A stretch of 64,000 nucleotides of DNA, taken from assembly GCF_000428845.1 (NCBI RefSeq), contig NZ_AUAS01000003.1, positions 62,001-126,000 of the forward strand. The letters run 5' to 3'. This DNA is from Dyadobacter alkalitolerans DSM 23607. Lineage in GTDB: Bacteria; Bacteroidota; Bacteroidia; Cytophagales; Spirosomataceae. The notes under the pieces were generated by a model that saw only the letters and a program-made list of their open reading frames with translations, was not told the origin of the DNA and did no database searches. Shown here piece by piece: positions 1 to 9,900 of the stretch. A program made the position numbers and the translations under genes. The first letter of the stretch is position 1. Each line of letters begins with the position of its first letter.

Positions 1-2
1 CA

Positions 3-467
3 TTCTTGGTGACAGACACATCTAGTGCTGCCAGGCAGAACAGGACCGACGGGCACCAGTTCGGGCGGAGATTGGAAAAGGATTATTATGATGATGTGGT
101 CGGGGATAAAGGGCTTTATTCGACAACGGGCGACATTTATAGATTTTACAACGGTCTGACCCAAGGCTTGTTATTAGATAAAAAACTCCTGGACGAAGCA
201 TTCAAACCACGCAGTTTCGAGCGCGCAGGCATCCGGAATTATGGATACGGGTTCCGAATGCACACAAAAGAGGACAACACGCCGCGATTCATTTATCATG
301 GCGGCTGGTGGAAAGGCTATAACACCATGCTGTGGGTTTGCCCGGAAGACGAGGCGGTGATCATTGTGCTTGGAAACTCCTATAACCGCTCCACTTACGA
401 CCTTAAGGAACTGCTCGAAGTGATCCACGGACCGGGCAAGGTGGATGAGATTGAGAAAGACATCTAG
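3..467 (+). CDS. Serine hydrolase (beta-lactamase family), C-terminal part
   Basis: The reading frame is open from the window edge, so only the last ~155 residues are visible and the true start lies upstream. The visible part fits the C-terminal half of class C beta-lactamase / penicillin-binding-like serine hydrolases. GLYSTTGDIYRF is typical of the segment after the active-site tyrosine motif, and HGGWWKGY is the HxG box near the C-terminus that replaces KTG. The SxxK nucleophile motif would lie outside the window. It is followed after 61 bp by nuoL on the same strand, but nothing links the functions. Substrate is unknown; such proteins are often periplasmic peptidases or esterases. Confidence 0.75.
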   Translation, partial: FLVTDTSSAARQNRTDGHQFGRRLEKDYYDDVVGDKGLYSTTGDIYRFYNGLTQGLLLDKKLLDEAFKPRSFERAGIRNYGYGFRMHTKEDNTPRFIYHGGWWKGYNTMLWVCPEDEAVIIVLGNSYNRSTYDLKELLEVIHGPGKVDEIEKDI

Positions 468-528
468 CATTGTTTGAATTCGGCCGCGAATTCAGGATAT
501 TTGCCGAAACAAACGAATTCCCGCATCT

Positions 529-2487
529 ATGCCCGATCCTGCATACTTTTTACCTGCTTGTCTGCTGTTGGGATTGCCATTTTCGGGTTTTCTTTTGCTC
601 TGGCTAGCTGGAAAAGGTTTTAATAAAGCAGCAGGTTTCGCGGGAGCATTCATAACTGCTGCCGGACTGATAATCAGTTTTTTATACGCAGATCCGCAAT
701 CATTGCACGTGGTCAGTTTTCACTGGCTCACAATTGGCAGCACTTCCATTGACATTCCACTTCGTTTTGATGCGTTAACCTGCATCATGCTCGTGATCGT
801 GCATTTTGTGGCATTGCTTGTGCAGCTTTATTCCACGGCTTACCTCCACGGCGACAATAACTTACATCGCTATTTCGCATTCATTCAGCTCTTTCTGTTT
901 TCCATGATCGGCATTGTGCTTTCGGGCAGTTTGCTGGTAATGTATATTTTTTGGGAACTGGTGGGGCTTTCTTCTTATCTGCTCATCGGTTTTTGGTATT
1001 TCAAACCCAGGGCTGTTTGGGCTGCGCAAAAGGCGTTTGTGCTCAACCGGATCGGTGACGCAGCATTCCTGACAGGCATTTTAATGCTGTTTTACTATAT
1101 TGGTTCTACCGACTTTGAGGTGCTCTCCCTCAAAATTGACTCACTAAGCCCCGGAATCCTGACAGCCATCGGCCTTTGCCTTTTCGGCGGCTGCATGGGG
1201 AAATCGGCGCAATTTCCGCTTTCGGGCTGGCTACCGGATGCAATGGAAGGTCCTACGCCCGTTTCCGCTCTTATCCACGCCGCCACAATGGTTGCTGCGG
1301 GGATTTTTTTATTGGCAAGAATTTCCTTTCTGCTCACATTCGATGCTAAGCTGGTTATAACGATCATTGGCACCATTACCATGCTTATCGGGGCCATTAA
1401 GGCCACTCAGGTTTGGGATATCAAGCGTGTTTTGGCTTATTCCACGATGTCACAACTTGGAGTAATGGTCATTGCAGTTGGTTTCGGGAGCTGGCAAACT
1501 GCCCTGTTCCACCTGGCCACGCATGCATTTTTCAAGGCTGGATTATTCCTTTCAGCCGGTTCGGTCATTCACGCCGTAACACCGGCCGACCTTGGTTCTG
1601 ATTTTGATTTGCAGGATATGCGCACAATGGGCGGGCTGCGCAAAGCATTGCCGGTCACATTCATTTGTTTTTCGGTTTGTGCCGCAGCATTGGCCGGGTT
1701 GCCATTTTTTTCAGGTTTTTTATCCAAAGACGCGATCATTACCGAAGGGTTTCTTTGGGCAGGAGAATCGGGCGCATTGTTTTATATTTTCCCCATTATC
1801 GTGATCCTTTCCGCAGGCTTGACAGCCTATTATATGACGAGGCAGATCTGGCTGGTGTTTTTTGGTCAAAACAGATTTGATGCCACACGCATTCACCCGC
1901 ACGAATCGCCAGCCATTATGTGGCTTCCGATGGCAGTTTTGGCGGTTTTATCCGTTTTCATCTGGTTCTCCTGGAATCCTTTTGACGCGGCTGGCTGGTT
2001 TTTATCATTCATAGGACAACATTCAGAAGCGCATTTAGTATGGGTTCCCATTGTGGCCAGTTTGACAACTTTCGGTTCCATTTTGTTGGCTTACAGAGAA
2101 ATTAAATCAGAAAACCCATTCAGTATCAATACGTTAAATGCTGTTAATGCTCCGAATGCGCTGCAAAAACTGGTTTGGCTAAGGGACTATTCCAACACCC
2201 AATATTTCATCATTCCGTTTACATTCATTACCAAATATTTGAAAATATTCGAAAAGCGGGTAATCGACTCGTTCGTTGACCGGCTCGCCAAAGTAAGCGT
2301 TGTCCTGGGTCACCTCATCGGCTGGTTCGACCGGTTTTTTGTGGATGGCGGGGTGAATCTGCTGGTCTTTTCGATCAAATCCGGCGGGCAGGCAGTCCGT
2401 AATTTACAAAATGGCAAGATCCAGTCTTATTTCATTGTGACTGCCATGGGCGTGTTTTTATTGATATTGTGGCTGGTAATCCTGTAA
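529..2487 (+). CDS. nuoL: NADH-quinone oxidoreductase subunit L
   Basis: A 652-residue polytopic membrane protein of the antiporter-like Nuo/Mrp family, specifically NuoL: a proton-pumping subunit of respiratory complex I in the inner membrane. FWELVGLSSYLLIGFW is the conserved TM5 segment with the functional glutamate; MEGPTPVSALIHAATMVAA and the later HAFFKAGLFLSAGS are hallmark TM7-TM11 motifs. Hydrophobic segments continue to the C-terminus, in line with the long lateral helix of NuoL (E. coli NuoL is about 613 aa). The ATG at 529 begins the hydrophobic N-terminus directly. nuoM follows after 38 bp, but no nuoK precedes it, which is unusual for a nuo operon. Confidence 0.93.
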   Translation: MPDPAYFLPACLLLGLPFSGFLLLWLAGKGFNKAAGFAGAFITAAGLIISFLYADPQSLHVVSFHWLTIGSTSIDIPLRFDALTCIMLVIVHFVALLVQLYSTAYLHGDNNLHRYFAFIQLFLFSMIGIVLSGSLLVMYIFWELVGLSSYLLIGFWYFKPRAVWAAQKAFVLNRIGDAAFLTGILMLFYYIGSTDFEVLSLKIDSLSPGILTAIGLCLFGGCMGKSAQFPLSGWLPDAMEGPTPVSALIHAATMVAAGIFLLARISFLLTFDAKLVITIIGTITMLIGAIKATQVWDIKRVLAYSTMSQLGVMVIAVGFGSWQTALFHLATHAFFKAGLFLSAGSVIHAVTPADLGSDFDLQDMRTMGGLRKALPVTFICFSVCAAALAGLPFFSGFLSKDAIITEGFLWAGESGALFYIFPIIVILSAGLTAYYMTRQIWLVFFGQNRFDATRIHPHESPAIMWLPMAVLAVLSVFIWFSWNPFDAAGWFLSFIGQHSEAHLVWVPIVASLTTFGSILLAYREIKSENPFSINTLNAVNAPNALQKLVWLRDYSNTQYFIIPFTFITKYLKIFEKRVIDSFVDRLAKVSVVLGHLIGWFDRFFVDGGVNLLVFSIKSGGQAVRNLQNGKIQSYFIVTAMGVFLLILWLVIL

Positions 2488-2525
2488 AAGCAACGCACCG
2501 GCCATGATTTTTAACTTAATGCTGA

Positions 2526-4193
2526 ATGATTGATCATATACTGACATTACTTATTGCCATTCCATTGCTGGGCGCAGCCGCTGTGGCTGTATGGCCGGCC
2601 AAAAAACCCGAAAACTTCCGGATCATCGCATTGATTGCGCTGGCTTTGGAAGTCATCATTTCGGTGCTTTTATATATTTCTTTTGATAACCAAAACCCGG
2701 GACACCAGCTGAGCGAGGTCACCGACTGGATCACCTTGCCGATCGGCGCATTGGGTGTGGTTTCGGTCGATTACGCGCTTGCGGTGGACGGCATCAGCTT
2801 TCCGCTTGTGCTGCTGGCCGTAATCGTGCTTTTTGTAGGGGTGATCAGTTCGTGGAATGTTATTCAAAAGTCAAGGGCATATTTTGCATTGTATTTATTG
2901 CTCACAGGCAGTGTAATTGGCTGTTTTCTGGCGCAGGACTTCTTCCTTTTTTACCTGTTTTTCGAATTCATGCTGCTGCCAATGTATTTTCTTATTGGCC
3001 TCTGGGGCGGTCCGAGGCGTGAATATGCTGCATTGAAATTCTTTATTTACACATTCTTCGGATCTTTACTCATTCTGATTGTAATGATCGCGCTGTACTT
3101 ATCGGTGATCGATCCGTTGGAAACGGCCAGAGTCGTGGGCATTTTAGGCCTGGAAGATCCCATTCATCCCGACCTTATTTTACAGGTGCAGCAATGGCTT
3201 ATAGATGGCAAAATCGCACCTGAGCAGCTCGTTCACACATTCCGTTTCGCTTATCTCGCCGATCCCAACAACTACATTCCCGGCTCGCTGCTTAGCACCG
3301 CTTCCGAATATCTCATCGGCAACATCCCATTGCGTTTGCTCGCATTCTGGTTCCTGTTCATTGGATTTGCTGTGAAATTGCCCGTTGTTCCCGTGCACAC
3401 CTGGCTGCCTGATGCCCACGTAGAAGCACCTACGCCTATTTCGGTCGTGCTGGCAGGGATTCTTTTGAAAATCGGTGGTTACGGTTTTATCCGGATCGTG
3501 GATGGCTTTTTCCCGTTCGAAGCGCAGTATAGTGCCGTTCCGCTGGCTGTATTGGGCATGATTTCCATCATTTACGGCGGGTTCAATGCATTAGGACAGA
3601 CCGATTTGAAGAAAATGATCGCCTATTCCTCGGTCTCTCACATGGGATTTGTATTGCTCGGCATTGCCGCATTCACGGCCGAGGGCATTAATGGCGCCAT
3701 TTACCAGATGGTCAGTCACGGCGTTCTTTCCGCGATGCTCTTTATCCTTACCGGTGTGGTTTACGACCGCACCCATGACCGCCGCATCGACCATTACCGC
3801 GGCCTCATCGCCGTCATGCCGCAATACACCATCATCACCGGCATCGCATTCTTCGCATCATTGGGACTTCCTGGATTCTCAGGTTTCGTAGGAGAACTTT
3901 TCACATTAATGGGCGCCTTCCAGTCCGATGCATTACCCGTCTGGATCCCCGCATTATCCACATTAGGCATCGTATTAGCAGCAGCATATTTCCTCTGGAC
4001 CTACCAACGCATGTTCTTCGGCGCATTCTGGTACAAAAACGGCAGCCTCCACGTCCTTTCCGACCTAACAAAAAGGGAAACAGCGATGCTGCTTCCCCTG
4101 GTTGTGTTGACGATTTTGTTGGGTTTACTTCCCGGAATCTTGTTCGATATCACCGGGCCTACTGTGGAGGCTTGGTTGGAGGGGTTGCGATAA
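2526..4193 (+). CDS. nuoM: NADH-quinone oxidoreductase subunit M
   Basis: A 555-residue antiporter-like membrane subunit of complex I. Recognisable NuoM motifs are FEFMLLPMYFLIGLWGG (conserved glutamate of TM5), VPVHTWLPDAHVEAPTP, and the TDLKKMIAYSSVSHMG segment. An insertion of roughly 60 residues (about 195-260, with EDPIHPDLILQVQQWL) lies between TM segments and makes it longer than E. coli NuoM (509 aa). It is probably cotranscribed with nuoL. No nuoN follows: the next gene is on the opposite strand, so either the remaining subunits lie elsewhere or this is a separate L-M pair. Confidence 0.93.
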   Translation: MIDHILTLLIAIPLLGAAAVAVWPAKKPENFRIIALIALALEVIISVLLYISFDNQNPGHQLSEVTDWITLPIGALGVVSVDYALAVDGISFPLVLLAVIVLFVGVISSWNVIQKSRAYFALYLLLTGSVIGCFLAQDFFLFYLFFEFMLLPMYFLIGLWGGPRREYAALKFFIYTFFGSLLILIVMIALYLSVIDPLETARVVGILGLEDPIHPDLILQVQQWLIDGKIAPEQLVHTFRFAYLADPNNYIPGSLLSTASEYLIGNIPLRLLAFWFLFIGFAVKLPVVPVHTWLPDAHVEAPTPISVVLAGILLKIGGYGFIRIVDGFFPFEAQYSAVPLAVLGMISIIYGGFNALGQTDLKKMIAYSSVSHMGFVLLGIAAFTAEGINGAIYQMVSHGVLSAMLFILTGVVYDRTHDRRIDHYRGLIAVMPQYTIITGIAFFASLGLPGFSGFVGELFTLMGAFQSDALPVWIPALSTLGIVLAAAYFLWTYQRMFFGAFWYKNGSLHVLSDLTKRETAMLLPLVVLTILLGLLPGILFDITGPTVEAWLEGLR

Positions 4194-4197
4194 CCAA

Positions 4198-4290
4198 ATC
4201 CTTAAAACCATAATATTTTGGGATTCAAATCCCTAAAAACTATAATAATTAAGGATTCAAATCCCCAAAAACCATAATAACTAAGGATTT
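4198..4290. repeat. Three tandem ~32-bp repeats downstream of nuoM
   Basis: Three consecutive units (4198-4228, 4229-4260, 4261-4290) share the pattern ATCC..AAAA..ATAATA...GGATT. The junctions read GGATTCAAATCC, a short inverted repeat, so the array can form small hairpins. It sits between the convergent ends of nuoM and the 4296-4706 gene and may act as a bidirectional transcription end. No function is proven. Confidence 0.7.
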
Positions 4291-4295
4291 GAGTA

Positions 4296-4706
4296 TTATT
4301 TCCCAAAAATCTGATCCAGGTTGAACCTTCCTTTTTTTGCCAAAGCCTGCAATGTCTGCTGCTGCTCGGGGGTGAGGACTTCTATAATTTCTTGTCTTTT
4401 TTCTTCGGCTAGTCGTTTGTGGTCGCGGCGTTTGGACTCGTCGTTTCTGGACAGTTTGCGGTCCATGCGGGCGTAGCGGCGGTCAATTTTCTTTAATTGT
4501 TTTTGCTGGCGTTTGCTGAGATTGAGCTCTTCGGCGAAGCGGTCGAGGTTTTTTTCGAGGCGGCGGTTGTTGAGTTTGCTGTTGGTAACGGGCTCTTCAC
4601 TGCGGTAAGCTTCGTCGTTATCATTGTTATTTCCGGTGTTGGAAGTGGCGCAGCCTGTAAAAAACAGCGTTACGGCCACCAGGCCCAGCATTAATAATTT
4701 TTTCAT
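4296..4706 (-). CDS. Small lipoprotein with Spy/CpxP-like LTPEQ region
   Basis: A 136-residue predicted lipoprotein. The start is placed at 4706, where MKKLLMLGLVAVTLFF leads to the lipobox FTGC; a longer frame upstream lacks signal-peptide character. After an Asn/Asp-rich linker the mature protein is highly charged and helical (RRLEKNLDRFAEELNLSK onward) and contains EVLTPEQQQTLQ. This resembles the LTxxQ repeat of Spy/CpxP-type periplasmic proteins, which bind unfolded proteins or metals in other bacteria. The resemblance is short and the role here is an inference. It is a single gene convergent with nuoM. Confidence 0.7.
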   Translation of the reverse strand: MKKLLMLGLVAVTLFFTGCATSNTGNNNDNDEAYRSEEPVTNSKLNNRRLEKNLDRFAEELNLSKRQQKQLKKIDRRYARMDRKLSRNDESKRRDHKRLAEEKRQEIIEVLTPEQQQTLQALAKKGRFNLDQIFGK

Positions 4707-4926
4707 GGGGTGAATGAATGGGTTAAAAATATTGATGCTTATAACGCAAGGCCGGAGCATTGATATATAATCTTGCACAAGACTTATATGTATTTTCAAA
4801 TAAATGTAGTTTTGCCCGAAAGTATAAATAGTATTTTTTGCAATCTTTACAGTAAGTACCAGTACATTTTATTCCAAACTATGCCCTTTTTACCAAATTT
4901 TATTTCTCCTTACCCTACTTTATCAA

Positions 4927-6042
4927 ATGAAAGATAGTCCTGCGCCGCAGAGGTTGTTATCCCTGGATACATTGCGTGGTTTTGACATGTTTTGGATCTC
5001 AGGAGGCGAAGAAATCTTCGCAGTGCTCGCAAAAGTAACCGGCTGGTCCTGGGCGATTTTTATGGCGCATCAATTCACCCACCCCGACTGGAACGGTTTT
5101 CGCGCCTACGACCTGATTTTTCCTACATTTCTTTTCATGGCCGGCGTTTCGGCACCATTTTCGCTGGGCAGCCGACTGGAAAAAGGCGTCCCACCTTCCG
5201 AACTGATCAAAAAAGTGGTTCAGCGTGGCTTAACGCTGGTTTTGCTGGGCATCATTTACAACAATGGTTTATTTCAAACCGAATGGGAAAACATGCGTTA
5301 CCCGAGCGTCCTGGCGCGGATCGGGCTAGCTGGAATGTTTGCGCAGATCATTTATTTATACACCGAAAAAAGGACGCGCTGGATCTGGTTCGCGGCCATT
5401 TTAATCGGTTACTATCTGTTCATGAAATTTTATCCAGTCCCGGGCTGCGGCGCAGGCTTACTCACCATCGATTGCAATCCAGCGAGTTATATCGACAAAA
5501 TGGTCATTCCTGGCAGGCTGCATTTGAAAATACACGATCCCGAAGGTCTCGTCTCCACCATTCCGGCCATTGCGACTGGGTTAATGGGGATTTTTGCGGG
5601 TGAACTTTTGCGGACAAGTGAAGAAATTATTTCAAAAAATACGAAAGTCGTTTACCTGGTTTTTGCTGGGATCATCAGCCTGCTCGTATGCGTCGTTTGG
5701 GATTACTTTTTTCCGATCAACAAGAATCTATGGACGAGTTCGTTCGTGCTTTGTGCCGGCGGGTTCAGTACATTGCTGCTAGCCTTGTTCTACTGGATCG
5801 TGGACGTGCTGAATTACCGTAAATGGACATTGTTCTTTGTCGTAATCGGGATGAATTCGATCGTGATTTACATGGTAGGAAGCTTTATCAACTTCAATTA
5901 CACGGCCCAGGCACTTTTTGGCGGCATACTCAGTTACTTCCCCCACACCATCGAAGCCGTAGGAGAAGTCATCGCCTATATCATGGTTCAGTGGGCATTT
6001 ATGTATCTTTTGTTCCGGAATAAGCTATTTTTGAAGGTTTAA
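4927..6042 (+). CDS. DUF5009/HGSNAT-like membrane acyltransferase family protein
   Basis: A 371-residue protein with about ten hydrophobic segments. The N-terminus RLLSLDTLRGFDMFWI followed by FLFMAGVSAPFSLGSR is characteristic of the DUF5009 / heparan-alpha-glucosaminide N-acetyltransferase-like family (YeiB-related). Members in Bacteroidota are thought to transfer acyl groups to sugars across the inner membrane. The substrate cannot be read from the sequence. gldA starts 23 bp downstream on the same strand, so the two may be cotranscribed, though no functional link is known. Confidence 0.85.
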   Translation: MKDSPAPQRLLSLDTLRGFDMFWISGGEEIFAVLAKVTGWSWAIFMAHQFTHPDWNGFRAYDLIFPTFLFMAGVSAPFSLGSRLEKGVPPSELIKKVVQRGLTLVLLGIIYNNGLFQTEWENMRYPSVLARIGLAGMFAQIIYLYTEKRTRWIWFAAILIGYYLFMKFYPVPGCGAGLLTIDCNPASYIDKMVIPGRLHLKIHDPEGLVSTIPAIATGLMGIFAGELLRTSEEIISKNTKVVYLVFAGIISLLVCVVWDYFFPINKNLWTSSFVLCAGGFSTLLLALFYWIVDVLNYRKWTLFFVVIGMNSIVIYMVGSFINFNYTAQALFGGILSYFPHTIEAVGEVIAYIMVQWAFMYLLFRNKLFLKV

Positions 6043-6065
6043 TTCAGTCATTCAATCATTAAATA

Positions 6066-6773
6066 ATGTCGATAACCGTCAATAACCTAACCAAACTCTA
6101 CGGGACGCAGCGTGCGATTGATGGGATCTCTTTTAGTTTGAAGAAAGGAGAGATCGTCGGATTCCTGGGACCGAACGGGGCGGGGAAATCGACGACGATG
6201 AAGATATTGACGGGCTACCTGAAAGCTTCGGAAGGATCAGCGAAAGTGTCTGATTATGACGTATCTGAGGAGCCGATGCCAGCGCGGAGGACAATAGGAT
6301 ATTTGCCAGAGCACAACCCGCTTTACCTTGATATGTATGTGAGCGAGTTCCTGCTATTTTCAGGAAAATTGTATGGCATGAAGTCCGCTGAATTGCGGAC
6401 GCGGGTAGACGAGGTCACTGCCTTGTGCGGCCTCGAAGCAGAGAAGCGCAAGAAGATCGGGCAGCTTTCCAAAGGTTACCGCCAGCGCGTGGGACTTGCG
6501 CAGTCATTTTTGCATAATCCGTCCGTGCTGATCCTCGACGAACCGACTACGGGCCTGGATCCCAATCAGATACAGGAAATTCGCGAAGTGATCCGAAATG
6601 CCGGGAAGGACAAAACGGTGCTTTTTTCAACCCACATTATGCAGGAAGTAGAAGCATTATGTGATCGGGTGATCATTATTAATAAGGGAAAAGTGGTGAG
6701 CGACAGCACATTAGATGAGCTTCGAAAAACGGGCGATTCGCTCGAAGAAATTTTCAGGAGCTTGACGCAGTAA
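6066..6773 (+). CDS. gldA: ABC transporter ATPase, GldA-type
   Basis: A 235-residue ABC ATPase. Walker A is GPNGAGKST, the signature is LSKGYRQRVGLAQ, Walker B is VLILDEPTTGLDP, and the H-loop is STHIMQEVEALCD. The sequence GYLPEHNPLYLDMYV after the Q-loop is typical of the gliding-motility ATPase GldA of Bacteroidota, which works with GldF and GldG in the inner membrane. It is shorter than GldA of Flavobacterium (about 300 aa) because it ends soon after the D-loop/H-loop region. gldF and gldG are not adjacent, so a different ABC-2 type exporter remains possible. Confidence 0.75.
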   Translation: MSITVNNLTKLYGTQRAIDGISFSLKKGEIVGFLGPNGAGKSTTMKILTGYLKASEGSAKVSDYDVSEEPMPARRTIGYLPEHNPLYLDMYVSEFLLFSGKLYGMKSAELRTRVDEVTALCGLEAEKRKKIGQLSKGYRQRVGLAQSFLHNPSVLILDEPTTGLDPNQIQEIREVIRNAGKDKTVLFSTHIMQEVEALCDRVIIINKGKVVSDSTLDELRKTGDSLEEIFRSLTQ

Positions 6774-6962
6774 TGTTTGGTTTAAAGTGAAATTGAAAGC
6801 CAGAATCAATGCATAGCAAATATTAGAATTGCATTAAAACAACTTTTTTTCGGATTTATTCCGACCGCAATTTGTTATTATTGTAACCTTTGATAAATTC
6901 ATTTGAGCAGTGCAAAATTCAGGTAACCTAACATTCCCTCTTTAAAATCAGTAGTTCGGAGT

Positions 6963-9900
6963 ATGAAAAATTGGTTGTTAAGCCGGTTTCGTTTAGTCGT
7001 AAGTGTGGTCGTTCTGGTCATTTTAACCTCAATGGTTTCCGTTGCCTGGAAGCGCATACGCGTTTTTACAGAACCCGTTACCGCATTGCCGGAAACTGTT
7101 AAGCAACCTGCCAAAAAAGCCAAGAAAAGGCTCGATCCTGTGCTTGTACTGCCTGAAAACGAGTGGGTTGACAGCACTTTAAACTCCCTGACGGTTGAAC
7201 AAAAAATCGGCCAGCTTTTCATGGTGGCCACATTCTCCAATCGCGACGAATCACATTATAAATATATTGACCGACTGATCAGCGATTTCCATATCGGTGG
7301 ACTGATCTTCTTCCAGGGCGGCCCGGTAGGACAAGCGCAGCTCACAAACCGCTATCAATCGCATTCCAACATTCCGTTATTTATCGGCATCGACGGTGAA
7401 TGGGGCCTGGGTATGCGCCTCGACAGCACGATTTCTTTTCCAAAACAAATGGTGCTTGGCTCGATCCAGGACGACGCACTCGTTTACAGAATGGGCAGCG
7501 ACATTGCCCATCAATGCAGCCGCTTGGGTATACATATCAATTTTGCGCCTGTTTCGGACATTAACAGCAATCCGGGCAACCCCGTGATCGGCATTCGTTC
7601 CTTTGGCGAAGACCGCGATAATGTGACGCGCAAGGCGATCGCTTATATGAAAGGTTTGCAGCACAACAAGATCATTGCAACTGCCAAGCATTTCCCCGGC
7701 CACGGCGATACGGATGCGGATTCGCATTTTACATTGCCCGTTCTCACGCATTCCATAGACCAGCTTACCGAAACGGATCTTTATCCTTACCGCGCGATGA
7801 TCGCGGACAGTCTGATGGGCGTTTTGAATGGTCATTTGTTCATTCCGGCATTGGATAGCACCCCAAATCTGGCCAGCTCGTTGTCTGAAAAAGTGGTTAC
7901 CGGGCTTTTGCGCAAGGATCTGGGCTTCCGCGGGTTGGTTTTTACGGATGCCATGAACATGCGCGGTGTTTTGAAAACCGGAAAAGCCGCGGAAGTGAAT
8001 CTAAAAGCATTGATCGCCGGAAACGACATTCTCCTTTATCCAGAAAGCATTGTCGAAACCGTTGCCAAGATTAAAGACGCCATTGATTCCAAAAGGATCA
8101 GCGAAAAAATCATCGACGATAAGGTAAAACGCATTTTGCAGGCTAAATACTGGTCGGGATTGAGCCAGTACAAGCCTATTGACACCAATAATCTTTATGC
8201 CGACCTGAACACCGAAAAGAGCAAAGAACTTTATCGCGAACTGTGCGAGGCTTCGGTGACGGTTGTGAAAAACAACAATGATCTGCTGCCGATCGGCTCG
8301 GTAATGGATGATAAAATGGCCTCTGTGAGCATTGGGGAGGGAAGCAGCGTAGCGTTCCAGAAAATGCTGTCGACTTACAAACCGATGCGTTCCTACACAT
8401 TCTACGAAGGCCCGACTTCGCAGGCGCAGATCGCTGAAATAATTGGTTATTTGTCCAATTACAACACCGTGATCATAGATGTGCACGGCATAACTTCCAA
8501 TCCCAAAAGCAATTACGGCGTTACGACGGGCATGGTGGACTTTGTGAATCAATTGAAATTACAAAACAAAAAAGTGATCCTGTGCTTGTTCGGCACGCCT
8601 TACAGTATCCAGTTTTTCCCTGAAACCGATGCGCTGATCTGCGCAAGCCAGGATGGGAAGGATCAGCAGGAAATTGTGCCGCAAATCATTTTCGGCGCCT
8701 TAAAATCACAAGGCCGCCTTCCTGTTTCTGTACTTTCATACAAAGCCGGAAGCGGCGTGACCACGACTACGATCAACCGGATCGCCTTCGGAACGCCTGA
8801 AAGCGTGGGTATGGACGGCAGTTCGCTCAAACGCATCGATGAGCTGGCAACAGCGGCGGTGAATGATCATGTTTTTCCGGGTTGTGAAGTTTTAGTGTCA
8901 AGAAAAGGAAAGATCATTTATGACAAACAATTCGGCGGCCTCAATTACCGCACACCAGACCGTGTCACTTCGGAGACCATTTACGACCTTGCCTCACTGA
9001 CCAAAGTTTCGGCCACATTGCAGGCTGTAATGCTGCTTTACGACCGCAAACAAATTGATCTGGACCAAAAAGCATCGACTTACCTGCCTGAATTAATGGG
9101 CACCAACAAGCAGAATTTCACGGTCAGGGATTTGCTTTTGCACAGATCGGGCCTGGTTTCGTTTTATCCGCCGCTTTGGGACAGGACCAAAACCAGCGCA
9201 GGCGGCCTGCTTCCCGAATATTATAGTTCCAAAGCGGATACATCCTATTATCTGCAAGTTGCACCAAAGCTTTTTGCCAAAGGCGCAATGCGCGATTCGG
9301 TTTGGAAATGGGTGGTGGAATCGCCGATGAACAATCGCAAAGACAGATCGGGAAGTTACGGTTATCTGTACAGCGATCTTGGCTTCCTGACATTGCAGAA
9401 GATCGTTGAAAAAGTGACCGGTCAGCCGCTCGACATTTTTGTTTCGGCCAACATTTACGAACCGTTGGGCCTGGCTTACCTGGGTTTCAATCCCCTGCGC
9501 CGTTTTTCGGAAAAACAAATTGCGCCTACCGAGCAGGATTACCGTTTCCGTAACCAGCTTTTGCAGGGAACGGTGCACGACCAGATGTCGGCCATTGTGG
9601 GCGGCGTTGCGGGACATGCGGGACTTTTCGGCACGGCGCGTGACCTTGCTATTTTGTTCCAGATGAACCTTTGGAAGGGGAATTATGCGGGACGCAGATA
9701 TTTCGAGAATGCGACCGTTCCGCTTTTTTCAAGGATTTATGATGAATCCCACCACCGCGGTCTGGGCTGGGACAAGGCACCGAATGATGGAAATAGTTCT
9801 TACGTATCTTCACAGGCGTCTGTAAATTCCTTCGGTCACACGGGCTTCACGGGAACCATGGTCTGGATCGATCCGGAAGAAGATCTGGTATTTATTTTTC

